From: an uncultured Armatimonadota bacterium
GTDB taxonomy: Bacteria; Armatimonadota; Fimbriimonadia; Fimbriimonadales; Fimbriimonadaceae
NCBI GenBank assembly: GCA_903904815.1
Contig: CAIVDU010000066.1
Span: 1 to 44,853, forward strand
Direction of reading: 5' to 3'
DNA: 44,853 bases
A program made the position numbers and the translations under genes. Positions 1-8,430 of the stretch are shown here, one piece after another. Under the pieces are notes generated by a model. That model saw only the letters and a list, made by a program, of their open reading frames with translations, was not told where the DNA came from and made no database searches. Numbering within the stretch: position 1 is the stretch's first letter; each line of letters begins with the position of its first letter.

Positions 1-45
1 CCGGACGAGAAACCTACAAAACAAGCCGCAACAACTGCCCGAGGG

Positions 46-137
46 GGTGGCCGAATTGTTTCGGAATTGGTGGCCGAATTAAATTGGAATCAGTGGCCGA
101 ATTGTTTCGGAATCAGTGGCCGGATTCCTTCGGAACG
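46..137. repeat. Four tandem 23-bp repeats, IS21-like end
   Basis: Four head-to-tail copies of a 23-bp unit lie at 46-68, 69-91, 92-114 and 115-137. Each begins GGTGGCCGAATT or AGTGGCCG and ends in CGGAAT or similar. Copies 1 and 3 are nearly identical; copies 2 and 4 differ at several positions. Multiple short repeats of this GTGGCCG...CGGAA kind are familiar from the ends of IS21-family elements, so this may be one end of such an element whose transposase genes lie before position 1 or have been lost. The IS21 link is inference; the repeat itself is plain in the sequence. Confidence 0.7.
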
Positions 138-519
138 CGCAACAGCTAAGCCATTCATCTAAGTTGTCGCTTGGTTCGCTGCGGGATTCCGTGGTCACCT
201 CCCATGTGGAATTAGTGCAGCCGTCCCAACCGATCCCTTCGTCGTAATACGCCTCGTATGTGTAGAGGCGGAAAGTGTCCTCATCAAGAGAAATCGTTCT
301 GGAAACCCGCCCATCGCCGTAATCCGCGCCCGCGCTGATTGATCCGAAGAACCCTGGCGTTTGAAGTGGCAACCGTGACAACGCTTGAAGAAAGAGTCCT
401 GCGTCATGAAGCAGGCGTGGAGACTTGGCCGAACCATCCACGACCTTCCTTATAGCAAGACTTATCTGCTCAACGAGCTCTTTGTCCCAGGGTTCAAAAG
501 CGAACACGCGATCAAACAT
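79..519 (-). CDS. Hypothetical protein with repeat-derived C-terminus
   Basis: An ATG-started reading frame of 146 codons with no family I recognise. The body (residues 1-128) has an ordinary protein composition, with an aromatic and acidic stretch around residues 75-105 (TFRLYTYEAYYDEG, GWDGC). There is no signal peptide or membrane segment, so a cytoplasmic protein is likely. The last 18 or so residues (from about 129) are translated from the 23-bp repeats at 46-137, so the original 3' end was probably replaced by a mobile-element end and the protein may be a truncated, chimeric product. It diverges from the GH106 gene; no clear ribosome binding site is visible. Confidence 0.45.
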   Translation of the reverse strand: MFDRVFAFEPWDKELVEQISLAIRKVVDGSAKSPRLLHDAGLFLQALSRLPLQTPGFFGSISAGADYGDGRVSRTISLDEDTFRLYTYEAYYDEGIGWDGCTNSTWEVTTESRSEPSDNLDEWLSCCAFRRNPATDSETIRPLIPI

Positions 520-635
520 ACACTGTCACCGACTCCTTGGGGATCTTCTGACGCTAAAACGCCGACGTGCTTGGATTGGCTGGCTGACTGCGTCAGCGAC
601 GCATTGGACTTTTACGCCACCTCAATTTGAGTATT

Positions 636-655
636 TTGAACATGGTCGGGGCGAC
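636..655. repeat. Copy of the tRNA-Pro 3' end (att-like)
   Basis: Twenty bases matching 19 of 20 with 5488-5507, which spans the CCA end and acceptor 3' arm of the tRNA-Pro gene on the minus strand plus flanking bases. The shared core is TGGTCGGGGCGAC. The copy lies on the 3' side of the tRNA gene in the same orientation, which is the geometry left when an element integrates at a tRNA 3' end. The rest of 520-791 holds only an upstream in-frame extension of the GH106 frame and no other gene I can support. Confidence 0.5.
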
Positions 656-791
656 GCTTACCATCGCTGAAGAGAAGGTGCGCGATTCGGAGACACGACT
701 GGGGTTGCCCGATCTGGCCGGATGCGACGACTGCCTCTTCCCTTCGAAAGTTGATATCGAGTCGAAGGTAGGCTTCGTTCCGGTACCGACG

Positions 792-3700
792 ATGAAGAAA
801 CCGCTTATCCGTTTGGCTCTTACTATGGGCTTATCTGCCGCTCTTGCGATGGTCGCATCTGCCCAAGACGGGCTTAAAGCCGGGTTCGAGAATCCTCCCA
901 AGGCCGCTCGCCCGCACACTTGGTGGCATTGGATTAACGGGAATATCACGAAGCGCGGGATCACCGCCGACCTCGAGGCGATGAAGCAGTTTGGGCTTGG
1001 CGGCGCTCAGATCTTCAATGTCGATGTCGGCATCCCGGCCGGCAAACAACCGTTCATGAGCGATTCTTGGAAGGATTCGCTTGCGTGGGCCTTCAAAGAA
1101 GCAAAACGACTCGGTCTAGAAATCGACATTCATAACGGCGCCGGATGGTCGAGTAGTGGTGGACCCTGGGTCACTCCGGATCACGCAATGCAACGGCTCA
1201 CTTGGACGGAGACCATCGTGCAGGGGCCGACGCACTTCGAGGGACCGCTGCCGGAGCCCAAAAAGACATGGGGCTTCTATCGCGATATTGCGGTTTACGC
1301 GGTGCGCAAGCCATCCGATGACAAGTACCGAATCGCCGACATTCGCCAAAAGGCGGCGTTCGATCGTGGCGACCGACTAGACCCGAATCCGAAGCTCATT
1401 CCTGCGAACGCGGTGACTCCTTTGGAAGGCGTCAAGCGAGTTTTAGTCGGATCCGATGGGAAAGTCTCGATCGATCTTCCGGAGGGTGATTGGACGCTGA
1501 TCCGCATGGGATATACGCCCACAGGAGAGGAGAACCACCCGGCGCCGCAAGCTGGTCTCGGACCTGAAGTCGATAAGCTAAGCCGAGCGGCTTTGGACCA
1601 GTTTTGGACCGGCATGATGGCGGCGGCAGTGAAGGCGAACGGACCCATCTCCAAGAACGGCCTGATCGGCGCGCTCATCGACAGCTACGAAGTTGGGAGT
1701 CAGAACTGGACTCCGAAATTCCGCCAGGATTTCATTCGACTGCGCGGATATGACCCGATGCCTTACCTTCCGACGGTGACGGGGCGAGTCATCGGTGGGG
1801 GTGAGCAGAGCGAGAAGTTCCTTTGGGACCTTCGGCGCACAGTGTGCGATCTGTTCGATGAGAACTACTACGGGTACATGGCTGAACTGTGCCATCAGCA
1901 TGGACTTATTTTCTCAACGGAAGGGTATGGAAACGGCTCTTTCGACAACCTGGAGGTCAACGGAACGCCGGATATTCCGATGGCGGAGTTCTGGGTGGGT
2001 GGCGGTTTGATGGAGTCGGCCAAGATGGTTTCTTCCTCCGCCCACATCTACGGCAAACCGGTGGTTGGGGCGGAAGCATTTACTGCCGATACGCCTCACG
2101 CAAAGTGGCTGTTCGATCCGTATTCACTGAAGGCGCTCGGAGACCAAGCATTCTCTTTAGGCGTCAATCGGTACATCTTTCATCGCTACGCCTTGCAGCC
2201 TTGGTTGGACGCCAGCCCGGGAATGACGATGGGACCTTGGGGGACGAACTTCGACCGGACCATCACCTGGTGGTTGCCGGGACGTGCTTGGATTGAATAC
2301 GTGACCCGCTGCCAGTACCTGCTTCAGCAGGGGCACTTTAAGGCAGACGTTCTGGTGTTCGAAGGCGACGACGGACCCAACGACTTGCCAATGATGAAGG
2401 ATCGAGCGGTTCCCACTGGCTACGACTACGACGGCATCGACTCGAAAACCTTGCAGACGGCGCGAGTTGAGAACGGTGCGATCGTGCTGCCCAGCGGGAT
2501 GCGGTACCGGCTGCTGGTGCTTCCGAATTCCCCCTGGACGACGCTCAAGAGTCTTCGAAAGGTGAGCGAACTTGTTCAAGCGGGGGCCACGGTCCTTGGC
2601 CAGCAACCGAATCAGTCTCCCACCCTAGGTGATGGTCCCCAGGGCGACGACGAGGTTCAGAGATTGGCGGCGAGCGTGTGGAGCGGACATCTCGGCAAGG
2701 GCAAGGTTTTTAGTGGCAATTCAGTCGGCGGAGCGCTGGCCAAAATGCGGCTCGTGCCGGACTTCACATCGTCGCAACACTTGAACTGGATCCACCGGTC
2801 GACCGGCGCAGCCGACATCTATTTCGTGGCCAATCCGGAATATCAGCCGGTGGACGTTCAAGCGACGTTTCGGGTCGTCGGTCGAACGCCGGAGTTATGG
2901 GATCCGGTAACTGGTCGGGTCCAGCCAGCGCTGACGTACCGGACGTCCGGACAGACCACGACCGTTCCGCTGAGGCTTGAGTCAGCCGGATCCGTATTCG
3001 TGGTGTTTCACAAGCGAGAATCGGGATCGCATTTAGTGGCGGTGAAGTGGGAAGGCAAGGGGGTTGCCGCGCTAAAGCCGCCGGTGATTCGAATCGAGTC
3101 GGCGAGATACGAAGCATCCGACGGAACCGCAGGCGTGGACGTGGCCGACAAGGTTCGGGCTCTCGTTTCAGAGGGTCAGACAAGGGTAGGCGCCACCAAC
3201 GACAACTTCGGCGATCCGAGCGTCAATCATGTGAAACACCTGCGTGTCGTCTATACCGTCAACGGCAAAGCGTCCAGCCAAACGGTTAACGAAAACGATA
3301 CGGTGTTCTTGGTGACGCCGGGCAACGACGACACTCTGCCGACGGTCACCGAGAACAACGGCAAGCTCCTTGCTTGGAGGCCGGGCAAAGTGGCACTTGA
3401 CGGTGTCCACGGGGGCGTGAGGGAAGTGACGGCGAATCCGAGCGCGAAGGAACTGGCTTTGCAGTGGGACGTCTTCTTCCCACCCCGGCTTGGAGCGCCT
3501 CCGAAGATTCACTTGAACAAGCTCATCTCGTGGCCCGATTCGAAGATCGATGGAGTCAAGTACTTCTCAGGAACGGCGACCTACCACACGAAGTTCGATG
3601 CCGGCCGCCTGAATCGGAAGGGCGCTGAATACTGGCTGGATCTTGGAAAGGTCAAAAACCTAGCCGAGGTAACCCTAAACGGCCACGCGCTGCCGACGCT

Positions 3701-4007
3701 CTGGAAGGCGCCCTTCCGATTGGACGTCAGTCCATGGATTCGCAGCGGCTCCAACCGGCTCGAGGTGAAAGTCACGAATCTCTGGCCAAATCGACTCATC
3801 GGCGACGAGCGGTATCCGCCGGAGGCCAAGTACGACGGCCCGATTCATGAGTGGCCAGCGTGGGTGAAGAACGGTACCCCTCGACCGCCGTCCAAACGGG
3901 TGACGTTCACCACGTGGCAGTTTTTTGGGAAGGATGATCCGTTGCTAGAATCGGGTCTGATCGGGCCAGTGAGGTTGCTACGGGTGCCAGAGTTTGACGT
4001 GAAATGA
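792..4007 (+). CDS. GH106 alpha-L-rhamnosidase, secreted
   Basis: A 1071-residue protein of the glycoside hydrolase 106 family, which removes terminal alpha-L-rhamnose from plant polysaccharides such as rhamnogalacturonan. The start at 792 gives a clean signal peptide (MKKPLIRLALTMGLSAALA...ASA); an in-frame extension up to 627 has no signal character and is rejected. The mature N-terminus carries the family block RPHTWWHWINGNIT (about 41-54), followed by GLGGAQIFNVD and EIDIHNGAGWSSSGGPW. The C-terminal 150 residues (LDLGKVKNLAEVTLNG, APFRLDVSPWIRSGSNRLEV) form the jelly-roll carbohydrate-binding module usual in this family. Length fits full-size GH106 enzymes. It is monocistronic; its likely partner is the GH78 rhamnosidase nearby. 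Confidence 0.9.
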   Translation: MKKPLIRLALTMGLSAALAMVASAQDGLKAGFENPPKAARPHTWWHWINGNITKRGITADLEAMKQFGLGGAQIFNVDVGIPAGKQPFMSDSWKDSLAWAFKEAKRLGLEIDIHNGAGWSSSGGPWVTPDHAMQRLTWTETIVQGPTHFEGPLPEPKKTWGFYRDIAVYAVRKPSDDKYRIADIRQKAAFDRGDRLDPNPKLIPANAVTPLEGVKRVLVGSDGKVSIDLPEGDWTLIRMGYTPTGEENHPAPQAGLGPEVDKLSRAALDQFWTGMMAAAVKANGPISKNGLIGALIDSYEVGSQNWTPKFRQDFIRLRGYDPMPYLPTVTGRVIGGGEQSEKFLWDLRRTVCDLFDENYYGYMAELCHQHGLIFSTEGYGNGSFDNLEVNGTPDIPMAEFWVGGGLMESAKMVSSSAHIYGKPVVGAEAFTADTPHAKWLFDPYSLKALGDQAFSLGVNRYIFHRYALQPWLDASPGMTMGPWGTNFDRTITWWLPGRAWIEYVTRCQYLLQQGHFKADVLVFEGDDGPNDLPMMKDRAVPTGYDYDGIDSKTLQTARVENGAIVLPSGMRYRLLVLPNSPWTTLKSLRKVSELVQAGATVLGQQPNQSPTLGDGPQGDDEVQRLAASVWSGHLGKGKVFSGNSVGGALAKMRLVPDFTSSQHLNWIHRSTGAADIYFVANPEYQPVDVQATFRVVGRTPELWDPVTGRVQPALTYRTSGQTTTVPLRLESAGSVFVVFHKRESGSHLVAVKWEGKGVAALKPPVIRIESARYEASDGTAGVDVADKVRALVSEGQTRVGATNDNFGDPSVNHVKHLRVVYTVNGKASSQTVNENDTVFLVTPGNDDTLPTVTENNGKLLAWRPGKVALDGVHGGVREVTANPSAKELALQWDVFFPPRLGAPPKIHLNKLISWPDSKIDGVKYFSGTATYHTKFDAGRLNRKGAEYWLDLGKVKNLAEVTLNGHALPTLWKAPFRLDVSPWIRSGSNRLEVKVTNLWPNRLIGDERYPPEAKYDGPIHEWPAWVKNGTPRPPSKRVTFTTWQFFGKDDPLLESGLIGPVRLLRVPEFDVK

Positions 4008-4015
4008 GTGCAGGG

Positions 4016-4354
4016 CTAGTTGAGGTCTTTCCGGAGCGGTTGGGCCCGTTTGTGAGCGCGCACCACCTGGGGACCTATTGTCCCAACGCCTTCGCCGTAG
4101 CGGCGTTTCTCAAACAGGGATCGTGCGTCGGAATATTCCCCGGTGTGCGCCGCGATCAAACCTAACTGGTGGAATCCGGTGGCTCTTCCACGGTTGTCGC
4201 CCGCTTCTCGCCAGATTGTGATGGCATCCTTGAGGAACTCCCTAGCCTTTGCGTATTCCCCTTGAAACGTAGCAACAAGACCGATCTGTTAGAGGGACCA
4301 GGCGATGCCTTTGCGGTCTCTAAGTTCCTTAAATGCGACGAGGCATCAGAATAG
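4016..4354 (-). pseudogene. Decayed TPR-protein gene remnant
   Basis: Reading the minus strand down to a TAG at 4016-4018 gives a tetratricopeptide-like translation: FKELRDRKGIAWSL, then an in-frame TAA at 4289-4291, then QIGLVATFQGEYAKAREFL, AITIWREAGDNRGRATGFHQ and LGLIAAHTGEYSDARSLFEK. Spacing of the G-Y/A-R pattern matches about two TPR units of the kind found C-terminal in large signalling ATPases and transcription regulators. No start codon or N-terminal domain survives, and after SLFEK the translation loses TPR character. I read it as the leftover 3' end of a larger gene. The plus-strand frame over the same bases is a shadow. Confidence 0.6.
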
Positions 4355-4381
4355 AATGCGAATACTTCTGGCGATCCAAGC

Positions 4382-4387
4382 CATAAT
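4382..4387 (+). promoter_or_regulatory. -10-like box just before vapB start
   Basis: CATAAT, one mismatch from the consensus TATAAT, ends six bases before the GTG start of the antitoxin gene. No Shine-Dalgarno sequence fits in between, so a leaderless transcript is the simplest reading. No convincing -35 box is visible. Confidence 0.4.
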
Positions 4388-4393
4388 TACGGT

Positions 4394-4657
4394 GTGAGTA
4401 ACAAAAAGACCACTCTCATGTTGGATGAAGCGCTTTACAGCGACGTGCGCAAGCGTGCGGCTGAACGCGGGATATCTATTTCTTCAGTCGTGTCAGAGGC
4501 GCTCGGGGTCTACTTCGCTCATCCTGTTGGGCAAACCAAGAGGTCTGTCAAACTCACCGTGGCTTCCGGTGGTGGATGGATTGGGCCAGTCAATCCCCTC
4601 AGCAATCGCGAGTTGCTGGACACAATTGACGACGATTTGGCCGGGATTTCGGGGTGA
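4394..4657 (+). CDS. vapB: VapB-type antitoxin, ribbon-helix-helix
   Basis: An 87-residue protein starting at GTG. The N-terminal half (KKTTLMLDEALYSDVRKRAA, then ERGISISSVVSEALGVYF) has the strand-helix-helix layout of CopG/Arc-type DNA-binding antitoxins. The C-terminal tail (GPVNPLSNRELLDTIDDDLAG) should bind and block the toxin encoded directly downstream. The GTG start overlaps no other gene and sits six bases after a CATAAT box. The pair probably represses its own promoter, as is usual for this class. Its stop overlaps the toxin start in GTGA, so the two are translationally coupled. Confidence 0.85.
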   Translation: MSNKKTTLMLDEALYSDVRKRAAERGISISSVVSEALGVYFAHPVGQTKRSVKLTVASGGGWIGPVNPLSNRELLDTIDDDLAGISG

Positions 4658-5076
4658 TTCTTCTCGATGTGAACGTGCTCGTCCGAGCGCATCGGCCTGA
4701 GTTCTCAAGTAGTGGGAATACCTTGGCCTGGCTGGAAAAGGCTTTGGCCGACGAGGAGCCAGTCGCCGTTTGGGACTCCATATTAGTCTCCACATTTCGC
4801 GTGCTAACCCATCCGAAGCTAGTTCGTGAAATCGACGCTCCTGTGAGGGCGATGCAGTTCCTGCAGGAAGTAAGAGATGCCTCCATCGTCGTCGGCGGTA
4901 AAAGTCGCCACTGGATCATCACACGTCACCTGATTGAAAGCGCTCGGGCGACAGGCAACCTGGTCAGGGATGCCTCCATCGCAGCCGTGGCGATCGAAAA
5001 CAACTGCCGACTCGCTACCTTCGACCAAGACTTTGCCAGATTCTCAAACCTGCAGTGGTTTGAGCCATCCGTGTGA
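4654..5076 (+). CDS. vapC: VapC-type PIN-domain toxin
   Basis: A 140-residue PIN-domain ribonuclease, predicted to cleave RNA when its antitoxin is lost. The GTG start overlaps the antitoxin stop (GTGA at 4654-4657). Acidic residues typical of the fold are visible: Asp5 in MILLDVNVLV, Asp106 in LVRDASIAAVAIE, and Asp124/Asp126 in ATFDQDFARF. The second acidic position of many VapC proteins is not a Glu here (the stretch reads WDSILVSTFRVLTHP), a variation known in the Mtu_PIN subgroup, which this protein resembles most (the closing block RFSNLQWFEP fits). The pair lies between a decayed TPR gene and tRNA-Pro, a typical accessory location. Confidence 0.85.
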   Translation: MILLDVNVLVRAHRPEFSSSGNTLAWLEKALADEEPVAVWDSILVSTFRVLTHPKLVREIDAPVRAMQFLQEVRDASIVVGGKSRHWIITRHLIESARATGNLVRDASIAAVAIENNCRLATFDQDFARFSNLQWFEPSV

Positions 5077-5280
5077 CTGGGACTCTCAATTAGACCGCCC
5101 TTGAGGCGATAAAGAGCCGAATGCTCCGGGCGTGACGATTCAAACGTGCGCCCGCGGTTAGGGCGCTCCCTTGGCGGGTCACGCACTATCGGCTCGACCA
5201 TAAGGACCGGGAGGCACAAAATAGGGACCAACTGGAAGAGCGCGCTTCCATCGTCTAACCTGGATAGGGCCAGGTTCAAT

Positions 5281-5428
5281 TTGCATCTGTTCGGGGCGAC
5301 ACGATTCGTCCCGTCTCGCACGGGCTCGTCGGGATGTCGCTTCGCTCCAAACCCACGACCTTCCCGGCCTGCCGGTTCCATGGAGCCGGGATCTTCGAGA
5401 CGCGCTACCAAAATGCGCTACGTTAGGA
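5281..5428 (-). repeat. Degenerate split copy of tRNA-Pro
   Basis: Bases 5291-5308 are identical to 5498-5515, the 3' end of the genuine tRNA-Pro gene, and 5399-5422 closely match its D-arm region (CGCGCTACCAAA then TGCGC). Between them, instead of the anticodon arm, lie about 90 bases rich in inverted repeats: CCCGT/ACGGG near 5310-5324 and CCGG/CCGG-type pairs near 5370-5390. It is not a functional tRNA: the acceptor 5' strand is lost. The upstream stretch 5077-5280 holds no gene; it shows a hairpin AACCTGG/CCAGGTT at 5257-5276 and a near-palindrome TGGAAGAGCGCGCTTCCA. Confidence 0.55.
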
Positions 5429-5494
5429 GCTCGTCGACTTAGTCTTCATTGCAGCGGACTTTCGAGGTCAACTAGTTTTTTACGGGGTTGAACC

Positions 5495-5571
5495 TGGTCG
5501 GGGCGACACGATTCGAACGTGCGACCTCTTCCACCCCATGGAAGCGCGCTACCAAACTGCGCCACGCCCCG
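5495..5571 (-). tRNA. tRNA-Pro (anticodon GGG)
   Basis: The minus strand folds into a complete 77-base cloverleaf with encoded CCA. The acceptor stem is CGGGGCG/CGCCCCG, the D stem GCGC/GCGC, the anticodon stem CTTCC/GGAAG around the loop ATGGGGT with GGG at positions 34-36, and the T arm GCACG-TTCGAAT-CGTGT. C1-G72 is the usual proline identity feature. The gene is antisense to an upstream extension of the GH78 frame, which supports the downstream GH78 start. Its 3' end is the apparent source of the repeats at 5281-5308 and 636-655. Confidence 0.95.
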
Positions 5572-5688
5572 ACCAGATTTCTACTCCTGTTGCGAGCAGT
5601 CGTGCTCAGCGTAGGAGGAGGAAATTATACCCAAGCATCCGCGGAGACTCGCATCGGTGGTCCTGCTGGGTGTGATAACCTGCCGGCG

Positions 5689-8430
5689 ATGCTACGCGTC
5701 CTTCCCTTCTTCGTCTGCGGCTTTGGTCTCCTGGTTGGAACTGCGGGCGCCGCCGATTTGAAGCCACTGAACCTTCGATGCGAGTATCGCCAAGATCCGC
5801 TGGGCGTCGACATCGCGAGTCCGCGGCTGTCATGGCAACTTAGCTCCGAGGTGCGAGGGGCGGCTCAGTCGGCTTACGAGATCGTCGTGGCATCCACCCC
5901 GGCCAAGCTTCAGTCCGCTCATCCAGACCTGTGGGACAGCGGACGGGTTTCCTCGGACCAATCGGTGCAAATCCCCTACCAGGGAGTTCCTCTATCGTCC
6001 CGAACGCGATGCTATTGGCGAGTTCGGAGTTGGGACGGCCATGGCGCGGTTTCACCCTGGAGCAAGCCGGCACTTTGGACGATGGGACTGCTCAAGCCAC
6101 AGGACTGGAGCGCCAAGTGGATCGGCGTCCGGCAAGACCTCACAAATGCGCCGGTGGCGACGCCGGAGTACCTCCGAAAGGAGTTTCGGGTTTCTCAGCC
6201 GATTCGTCGGGCGACTCTTTACGCGACCGCCCTCGGACTGTACGAGTTGCATCTCAACGGGAATCGGGTGGGAGATCATCTGCTCGCCCCCGAATGGACG
6301 ATGTATGACAAGAGGGTCCAATACCAGACCTACGATGTCACGCGACTCGTTCAAAGCGGCAACAACGCCATCGCGGCCACCCTCGGCAATGGTTGGTACT
6401 GCGGGCTTTGGCAGCAGTGGACCAACGTGTTAAAACCGGTCTATGGCAAAGAGCCTTCCCTCCTGGCTCAACTGGAAGTGGAGTTTGCGGATGGGACGGT
6501 GCAGAAGATTGGAACCGACGCTACCTGGCGAGGCGCCACCGATGGGCCGCTCCGGTTCTCGGGCATCTATGAAGGCGAGACCTACGACGCCCGATGTGAG
6601 ATGCCGGGCTGGGACAAAGTGGCGTTCGACGATCACGCATGGGCTTCGAGCATCCTCATGAACCCCAAAGTGCAGGAAGTGGTGTGGCAGCGAAGCGAGC
6701 CGATCCGGGTGAGTCAGGACCTTCCGGCGATCAAGATGACGGAGCCGAAACCGGGTGTTTACGTGTTCGACCTTGGGCAGAACATGGCCGGGTGGTGCCG
6801 ACTTCGACTCCACGAAAAGCCAGGCGTCACGGTGACCCTCAAACACAACGAGGTACTCAACCCCGATGGCACCGTCTATCTGGACAACCTCCATGCCGGC
6901 CACCTTAGCACCGGAGACCGTCAGATCGTTCGCTACACTTGTCGCGGTAACGGCGTCGAGGTGTACGAGCCGCACTTCACTTATCAAGGCTTTCGCTATG
7001 TCGAAGTGAGTGGTCTGACGTCAAAGCCGGACCTCAACACGGTCACTGGGCGGGTGTTCCACACCGCATTCACTCAGACGGGGGCGTTCACTTGCTCTAA
7101 CCCGCTTCTCAATCGACTCGCGCTGAATATCCAGTGGTCTCAACGGGCGAACATGATGGGTGTCCCCACCGATTGCTGCCAGCGAGATGAGCGGTGTGGG
7201 TACACCGGCGACGCCCAGTTCTTCATCCCTTCGGCGGTCTACAACTTCGACATCTCAGCGCTGTTCAGCAAGTGGCTGGTTGACGTGTGCGAAGACTCAC
7301 AGCGACCGGACGGCGGCTTCTCCGATCATGCTCCGGACATTCACATCGGAATCTCTCAGAACGTGGGATGGTCGGACGCGGGAATCATCTGCCCCTACGT
7401 GATCTACCGCACTTACGGAGACACTCGCGTGATCAGCGATCACTACGCGGCGATGAAACGGAATCTCGACATGCTTGTAGAGACGAGCAACGGCTTTACC
7501 CGTGGGCCGGACCATGTGGGCAATGGCGACTGGCTGTCATTCGGCGCGGAGACGCCCAAAGAAGTGATCGGCACGGCCTATTACGCCTACGTGTTCGGGC
7601 TCATGGCCGAAATGGCGGAAGTGATCGGGAAGCAGGAGGACGCCCAGGACTTTGCCGCTCGGGCTGCCAAGATCCGCACGGCGTTTGCGGCGGAGATGGT
7701 CGATCAGACCGGTTACATCCGGGGGGATACTCAGACGGATTACGCGTTGGCCTTCACGATGGCGTTGACGCCGGACACTCTCAGATCCCAAATGGCGGGG
7801 CACTTTGAGGACGCGGTCAAGCGCAACCACTGGCAACTCAGCACTGGCTTCATCGGCACGCCGAGACTGTTGCCGGGGCTTCACGAAGCGGGCAAAGACG
7901 ACGTGGCTTACCGACTGCTGCTCCAGGAAGAGATGCCCTCTTGGCTGTTCCCGGTGAAGAATGGGGCCACCACGGTTTGGGAGAGGTGGAACGGCTGGAC
8001 TCCCAAGGACGGATACGCCGACAACGGAATGAACTCCTTCAATCACTATGCCTTTGGCTCAGTGGCCGAGTACTTGTACGGCGGCGTCGGGGGGATCCAT
8101 GAGGATGCGGTGGCTTACAAGAAGATCCAGATTGCTCCGGTTATTCGAAAGGGGATGACTTGGGCGAAGGTTCACTACGACTCCATTCAGGGGCGAATTG
8201 AAAGCGACTGGAAGGTTGAAGGGGGGAGACTCACGATGGACGTGACGATTCCGGCGAATACGACGGCAACGGTTTCGGTTCCTACGTCGGACACCACTTC
8301 TGTGACCGAGGGGAAACGAGCGAATGGGAGGGTTGGAACGGTCAAGTTTCTTCGAGCGGCGAACGGCGCGGCCGTGTTTCTAGTTGGGTCGGGTTCGTAC
8401 CATTTTGAGGCTGCGGCTCCTGGGCTGTAA
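5689..8430 (+). CDS. GH78 alpha-L-rhamnosidase, secreted
   Basis: A 913-residue enzyme of glycoside hydrolase family 78. The start at 5689 gives a signal peptide (MLRVLPFFVCGFGLLVGTAGA); the open frame reaches further back but crosses the tRNA gene and is rejected. Domain order: an N-terminal fibronectin-like domain (ADLKPLNLRCEY, SPRLSWQL), concanavalin-like rhamnosidase domains (YEGETYDAR), then the (alpha/alpha)6 catalytic barrel and a C-terminal beta domain. The catalytic block RDERCGYTGDAQ gives the expected general acid Glu501 with Asp500 and Asp508, and WERWNGW supplies the likely base Glu765. A TAACCT box ends seven bases before the ATG. It probably acts with the GH106 enzyme on rhamnose-rich pectin. 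Confidence 0.93.
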   Translation: MLRVLPFFVCGFGLLVGTAGAADLKPLNLRCEYRQDPLGVDIASPRLSWQLSSEVRGAAQSAYEIVVASTPAKLQSAHPDLWDSGRVSSDQSVQIPYQGVPLSSRTRCYWRVRSWDGHGAVSPWSKPALWTMGLLKPQDWSAKWIGVRQDLTNAPVATPEYLRKEFRVSQPIRRATLYATALGLYELHLNGNRVGDHLLAPEWTMYDKRVQYQTYDVTRLVQSGNNAIAATLGNGWYCGLWQQWTNVLKPVYGKEPSLLAQLEVEFADGTVQKIGTDATWRGATDGPLRFSGIYEGETYDARCEMPGWDKVAFDDHAWASSILMNPKVQEVVWQRSEPIRVSQDLPAIKMTEPKPGVYVFDLGQNMAGWCRLRLHEKPGVTVTLKHNEVLNPDGTVYLDNLHAGHLSTGDRQIVRYTCRGNGVEVYEPHFTYQGFRYVEVSGLTSKPDLNTVTGRVFHTAFTQTGAFTCSNPLLNRLALNIQWSQRANMMGVPTDCCQRDERCGYTGDAQFFIPSAVYNFDISALFSKWLVDVCEDSQRPDGGFSDHAPDIHIGISQNVGWSDAGIICPYVIYRTYGDTRVISDHYAAMKRNLDMLVETSNGFTRGPDHVGNGDWLSFGAETPKEVIGTAYYAYVFGLMAEMAEVIGKQEDAQDFAARAAKIRTAFAAEMVDQTGYIRGDTQTDYALAFTMALTPDTLRSQMAGHFEDAVKRNHWQLSTGFIGTPRLLPGLHEAGKDDVAYRLLLQEEMPSWLFPVKNGATTVWERWNGWTPKDGYADNGMNSFNHYAFGSVAEYLYGGVGGIHEDAVAYKKIQIAPVIRKGMTWAKVHYDSIQGRIESDWKVEGGRLTMDVTIPANTTATVSVPTSDTTSVTEGKRANGRVGTVKFLRAANGAAVFLVGSGSYHFEAAAPGL

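Noticed and set aside
627-791. N-terminal extension of the GH106 frame
   Set aside because: It places the clear signal peptide 55 residues inside the protein and covers the att-like repeat.
5488-5688. N-terminal extension of the GH78 frame
   Set aside because: It runs antisense through the tRNA-Pro gene; the signal peptide begins at 5689.
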